Shown piece by piece: positions 6,407 through 9,033 of a stretch of DNA of 9,033 nucleotides. Origin of the DNA: a bacterium. GTDB taxonomy: Bacteria > Actinomycetota > Actinomycetes > Actinomycetales > Actinomycetaceae. Positions within the stretch are counted from its first letter, which is position 1. Each line of letters opens with the position of its first letter. The translations under genes were made by a program, and so were the position numbers. The notes beneath the pieces are model-generated. The model was not told where the DNA came from, ran no database searches, and saw nothing but the letters and a program-made list of their open reading frames with translations. The stretch lies in contig JAUNRP010000075.1 of NCBI GenBank assembly GCA_030544165.1, positions 1 through 9,033 on the forward strand, given 5' to 3'.

Positions 6407-7330
6407 ATGTCTGCCGCCATTCGGGGGGTTGTCCCCCCGGTTGTCACCCCGCTCACCGAGGACCGCGAACTTGACCGCGAGTCCCTCGAGCGTTCGCTCG
6501 AGCGCATGCTGGACGCGGGCGTCCACGGGCTGTTCGCCCTCGGCTCCTCCGGTGAGGTGGTCTTCTCCACCGATGCGCGGCGGGACGAGATCCTCTCCGC
6601 CACCGTCCAGGCCGTGGCCGGGCGCGTACCCGTGCTCGCCGGCGTGATCGACATGCAGACCGAGCGGGTCATCGAGCACACCCGCCGTGCCGCCGATCTG
6701 GGCGCGGACGCCGTGGTGGCCACGGCCCCCTTCTACGCGCTCGGCGGTGAGCGCGAGATGGAGGAGCACTTCCGCGCGATCGCCGCCTCCACCGAGCTCC
6801 CCGTCTACGCTTACGACATCCCCGTGTGCGTCCACCGCAAGCTGGGCGTGGAACTCCTCGTGCGCCTCGGCGCCGAGGGCGTGATCGCGGGCGTCAAGGA
6901 CTCCTCGGGCGATGACGTCTCCTTCCGCCAGCTCGTGATCCGCAACCGCGAGGAGGACGCGGGCCTCGCGCTCCTCACCGGCCACGAGGTGGTGGTGGAC
7001 GGCGCCTACCTCGCCGGTGCGGACGGCTCCGTGCCCGGGCTCGGCAACGTGGACCCGGCCGGGTACGTGCGCCAGTGGGACGCCGCCCAGCGCGGCGACT
7101 GGCAGGCGGTGTCCGAGGAGCAGGACCGCCTCACCCGCCTCATGCGCATCGCCGCGGCGGATGTGACCGCCACCGGGTTCGGCGCCGGCGTGGGCTCCTT
7201 CAAGACTGCGCTCCGCGAGCTCGGCGTCTTCACCACCAACCAGATGCCCCGCCCCGTGGCGGCCCAGGGCGAGGAGGCGGCCCGCCGGGTGCGCGAGATC
7301 CTCACCGCGGAGGGCATGCTGGGGGCATGA
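6407..7330 (+). CDS. nanA: Dihydrodipicolinate synthase/N-acetylneuraminate lyase family enzyme, probable sialate lyase
   Basis: The 307-residue protein is a class I (Schiff-base) aldolase of the DapA/NanA family, a cytoplasmic (beta/alpha)8 barrel. GGAG (6397-6400) lies 6 nt before ATG 6407. Visible active-site elements are the pyruvate carboxylate loop GSSGE (46-50), the catalytic tyrosine Y136 in YAYDIP, and the Schiff-base lysine K164 in GVKDSSGD. In sialate lyases the loop is usually GSTGE and the tyrosine motif YNIP, so this is a divergent member. The segment after K164 has TGHEV (191-195) where NanA usually has a G-x-D-E motif that contacts the sugar. Expected reaction: N-acetylneuraminate to N-acetylmannosamine plus pyruvate. 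Direct linkage to nanK and nanE makes this the best assignment. A role in lysine synthesis is unlikely in this context, but another 2-keto-3-deoxy sugar acid is possible. Its stop overlaps the nanK start. Confidence 0.8.
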   Translation: MSAAIRGVVPPVVTPLTEDRELDRESLERSLERMLDAGVHGLFALGSSGEVVFSTDARRDEILSATVQAVAGRVPVLAGVIDMQTERVIEHTRRAADLGADAVVATAPFYALGGEREMEEHFRAIAASTELPVYAYDIPVCVHRKLGVELLVRLGAEGVIAGVKDSSGDDVSFRQLVIRNREEDAGLALLTGHEVVVDGAYLAGADGSVPGLGNVDPAGYVRQWDAAQRGDWQAVSEEQDRLTRLMRIAAADVTATGFGAGVGSFKTALRELGVFTTNQMPRPVAAQGEEAARRVREILTAEGMLGA

Positions 7331-8280
7331 GCACCGTGCTCGCCGTCGACATCGGCGGCACCAAGATCCACGCCGGGATCGTCACCCACGACGGCGGGTG
7401 GTCGGTCTCGCACGCCCGTTCCGTTCCCACGGGCGCGGCCGGGGGTCGCAGCGCGGTCCTCGCACGGGTCACCCAGATTCTCGACGACGTGCGCGCGGCT
7501 GGCGTTGCCGAGGGTCGTTCCGTCGATCTCGTGGGGGTGGCATCCGCCGGCGTGATCTCCAGCGCGACGGGAGAGGTCCTCTCCGCCACCGATCTGATCC
7601 CCGGCTGGGGCGGGACCCCGCTCCGGGCCCACCTCGAGGAGGCGAGCGGCCTCCCGGTCACGGTGCTCGGGGACGTCCACGCCCACGGCCTCGGTGAGGC
7701 CGCCGCGGGCGCCGCTGCCGAATTCGACTCCGCGCTCGTGGTGGCGGTGGGAACAGGGATCGGCGGCGCCTACATCCAGGGCGGCCAGGTGATGCGGGGG
7801 GAGCACGATGTGGCCGGCCACCTCGGGCACATCCTCCACCCCGCCGCGCTCGACCTCACGTGCTCGTGCCGGCGTACCGGACACATCGAACCACTCGCCT
7901 CCGGGCCCGGTATCGTGGCCTCGTACGTACGGGCGGGCGGGCCGCAGGGCTACGGCGGGCGCGAGGTGGACGATGCGGCCGAGGCCGGTGACTCGGCAGC
8001 GGTTCACGTTGTGACCACGGCCGGCCGGGCGCTGGGGGAGGTGCTCGGCTCGCTCGCGAACGCGTTCGACCCAGGGGTGATCGTCCTCTCCGGTTCGGTG
8101 GCCAACTCCGGCGAGGTCTGGTGGAACGCCGTGCGTGAGGGCTACGGGCACCAGGCGATGGATCCGGTGGCGGGTGTGCCGCTCGTTCCCGGATCGCTCG
8201 GGGGCCAAGCCCCCCTGATCGGGGCGGCGCTCGCGGCGCTCACCGCCCAGGGCCACACACCTGCATCTGCCACGGACTAG
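7327..8280 (+). CDS. nanK: ROK family kinase, probable N-acetylmannosamine kinase
   Basis: The start is ATG 7327, overlapping the nanA stop by 4 nt (ATGA); GGAGGG at 7309-7314 lies upstream, and coupled translation is likely. The open frame extends further upstream, but that part is antisense-free shadow within nanA. The 317-residue product has the ROK features: phosphate loop DIGGTK (8-13), catalytic aspartate D116 in LGDVHAHGLGE, and VGTGIGG (141-147). The sugar/zinc region reads AGHLGH (163-168), where glucokinases have AGE-x-GH; E. coli NanK also has His at this place, which favours ManNAc kinase. The zinc site has C179 and C181 but H186 where the third Cys is usual. Expected reaction: ATP plus N-acetylmannosamine to ManNAc-6-phosphate, in the cytoplasm, between the lyase and the epimerase. 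The position between nanA and nanE supports this strongly. The exact sugar is inferred; GlcNAc or glucose kinase is a less likely alternative. Confidence 0.88.
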   Translation: MSTVLAVDIGGTKIHAGIVTHDGGWSVSHARSVPTGAAGGRSAVLARVTQILDDVRAAGVAEGRSVDLVGVASAGVISSATGEVLSATDLIPGWGGTPLRAHLEEASGLPVTVLGDVHAHGLGEAAAGAAAEFDSALVVAVGTGIGGAYIQGGQVMRGEHDVAGHLGHILHPAALDLTCSCRRTGHIEPLASGPGIVASYVRAGGPQGYGGREVDDAAEAGDSAAVHVVTTAGRALGEVLGSLANAFDPGVIVLSGSVANSGEVWWNAVREGYGHQAMDPVAGVPLVPGSLGGQAPLIGAALAALTAQGHTPASATD

Positions 8281-8287
8281 GAGCACC

Positions 8288-8965
8288 ATGCACGGAATCA
8301 TCGAGTCGCTGCGCGGCCGCCTTATCGTCTCCGCCCAGGCCTACCCCGGGGAGCCCATGCGCAACCCGGAGACCATGGCCCAGATCGCGGATGCCGCCGT
8401 GCGCGGCGGCGCCGCGGCCATCCGCTGCCAGGGGCTCGCGGACATCGCGGCGATCGCCACCCGCGTCCAGGTGCCGGTGATCGGGCTCTGGAAGGAGGGG
8501 GACGAGGGCGTCTACATCACGCCCACCGTGCGCCACGCGCGGGCCTGCGCGGCAGCGGGCGCCCACATCGTTGCCCTCGATGCCACGCGCCGCCCCCGCC
8601 CGGACGGGCTCACGCTCGCCCAGACCGTGGAGGCGCTGAAGGGGGAGGGGATCCTCCTCATGGCGGACTGCGGCTCGATCGAGGATGCGCGCGCCGCCCA
8701 CGAGGCAGGGTTCGACATCCTCTCCACCACGCTCGCCGGCTACACCGGGGAGCGGGAGAAGACCGCGGGCCCGGACCTGGAGCTCCTCGAGCAGATGGTG
8801 GCCGAGTTCCCGGAGGTTCCGGTGATCTGCGAGGGCCGCCTGCACACCCCGGCCCAGGCGAAGGCCGCCATGGATGCGGGCGCGTGGGCCGTGGTGGTGG
8901 GCACGGCGATCACCCATCCCACCACCATCACGGGCTGGTTCCGGGACGCAGTAGAGGGCGCGTAG
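8288..8965 (+). CDS. nanE: N-acetylmannosamine-6-phosphate 2-epimerase
   Basis: The 225-residue protein is a full-length NanE, a small (beta/alpha)8 enzyme that turns ManNAc-6-phosphate into GlcNAc-6-phosphate. ATG 8288 follows AGGAG (8279-8283), which overlaps the nanK TAG stop, with a 4-nt spacer. Family motifs run in order: LIVSAQAYPGEP (12-23), IRCQG with R46, GLWK with K69, ITPT (77-80), ALDATRRPRP (96-105), MADCGS with D127, STTLAGYTG (146-154), CEGR with E182, and VVGTAITHP (203-211). K69, E182, R46 and D127 fall where the catalytic and phosphate-contact residues are in characterised NanE enzymes. This is the most diagnostic gene of the cluster: it identifies the pathway as sialic acid/ManNAc catabolism feeding amino-sugar metabolism. 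The following steps (GlcNAc-6-P deacetylase, glucosamine-6-P deaminase) must be encoded elsewhere. It is the last gene of the operon in this window. Confidence 0.96.
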   Translation: MHGIIESLRGRLIVSAQAYPGEPMRNPETMAQIADAAVRGGAAAIRCQGLADIAAIATRVQVPVIGLWKEGDEGVYITPTVRHARACAAAGAHIVALDATRRPRPDGLTLAQTVEALKGEGILLMADCGSIEDARAAHEAGFDILSTTLAGYTGEREKTAGPDLELLEQMVAEFPEVPVICEGRLHTPAQAKAAMDAGAWAVVVGTAITHPTTITGWFRDAVEGA

Positions 8966-8971
8966 CGGCGT

Positions 8972-9033
8972 TCAGTTTCGCCGGCGGAAGGTGTGGACCC
9001 GCCAGCGGGCATCGCCGCTGCGCGGCCGCCACT
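8972..9033 (-). CDS. Possible C-terminal end of a convergent gene (partial)
   Basis: On the minus strand a frame open from the window edge ends at a TGA (8974-8972) after about 20 codons, reading WRPRSGDARWRVHTFRRRN. In this frame 17 of 19 third positions are G or C, better than the other two minus-strand frames, as expected for real coding in this genome. The stop would lie 6 bases beyond the nanE stop, a tight tail-to-tail arrangement. The fragment is too short to identify a family, and chance is not excluded. Confidence 0.3.
   Translation of the reverse strand, partial: WRPRSGDARWRVHTFRRRN

Noticed and set aside
4919..6985. Very long minus-strand open frame across the transporter ATPases and nanA (688 codons)
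   Set aside because: Its composition is His/Gly/Asp/Arg-rich, as usual for antisense of high-GC genes, and it spans three well-supported plus-strand genes.
7075..7326. Upstream extension of the nanK frame within nanA
   Set aside because: The ROK DIGGTK motif begins 8 residues after ATG 7327, the usual place, and the extension lies over nanA in another frame with Arg/Gly/Pro-rich shadow composition.
1..9033. CRISPR array, tRNA/rRNA, insertion sequence, phage or toxin-antitoxin module
   Set aside because: No spaced direct repeats, cloverleaf-like segment, transposase or terminal inverted repeats were seen; nearly all of the window is accounted for by the regulator and the operon.

Overview
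The window comes from a high-GC Gram-positive bacterium, most likely an actinomycete. Third codon positions are almost all G or C, the Shine-Dalgarno sites are strong and purine-rich, genes overlap by ATGA junctions, and the solute-binding protein is a lipoprotein, as expected without an outer membrane. I cannot name the genus from the sequence.

The content is one coherent locus for uptake and early catabolism of sialic acid (N-acetylneuraminate, Neu5Ac). A FadR-type GntR regulator runs leftwards from position 653 and off the window edge. A divergent intergenic region (654-764) holds a likely promoter with a 4-1-4 palindromic operator in its spacer. Seven genes then run rightwards: a family-5 (peptide/opine-type) ABC importer made of a lipoprotein binding protein, a DppB-like permease, a DppC-like permease fused to a DppD-like ATPase, and a DppF-like ATPase; then a sialate lyase-family enzyme (nanA), a ROK-family N-acetylmannosamine kinase (nanK) and N-acetylmannosamine-6-phosphate 2-epimerase (nanE). 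Gaps are short (4-nt overlaps up to 77 nt), so all seven are probably one operon. The last 68 bases may hold the end of a convergent gene.

Inferred pathway: import of Neu5Ac; cleavage to ManNAc and pyruvate; phosphorylation to ManNAc-6-P; epimerisation to GlcNAc-6-P. The later NagA and NagB steps and any sialidase are not in the window.

The main oddity is an in-frame amber codon (1302-1304) at codon 180 of the binding-protein gene, with the reading frame intact on both sides. If real, it should disable the importer in this strain; it may also be a sequencing error. Other points of interest are the permease-ATPase fusion, the missing C-terminal cysteine motif in both ATPases, a His-for-Cys change in the kinase zinc site, and a strong hairpin after the binding-protein gene. 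The locus is best read as a known type of pathway with unusual details. I did not find evidence for a wholly new system.
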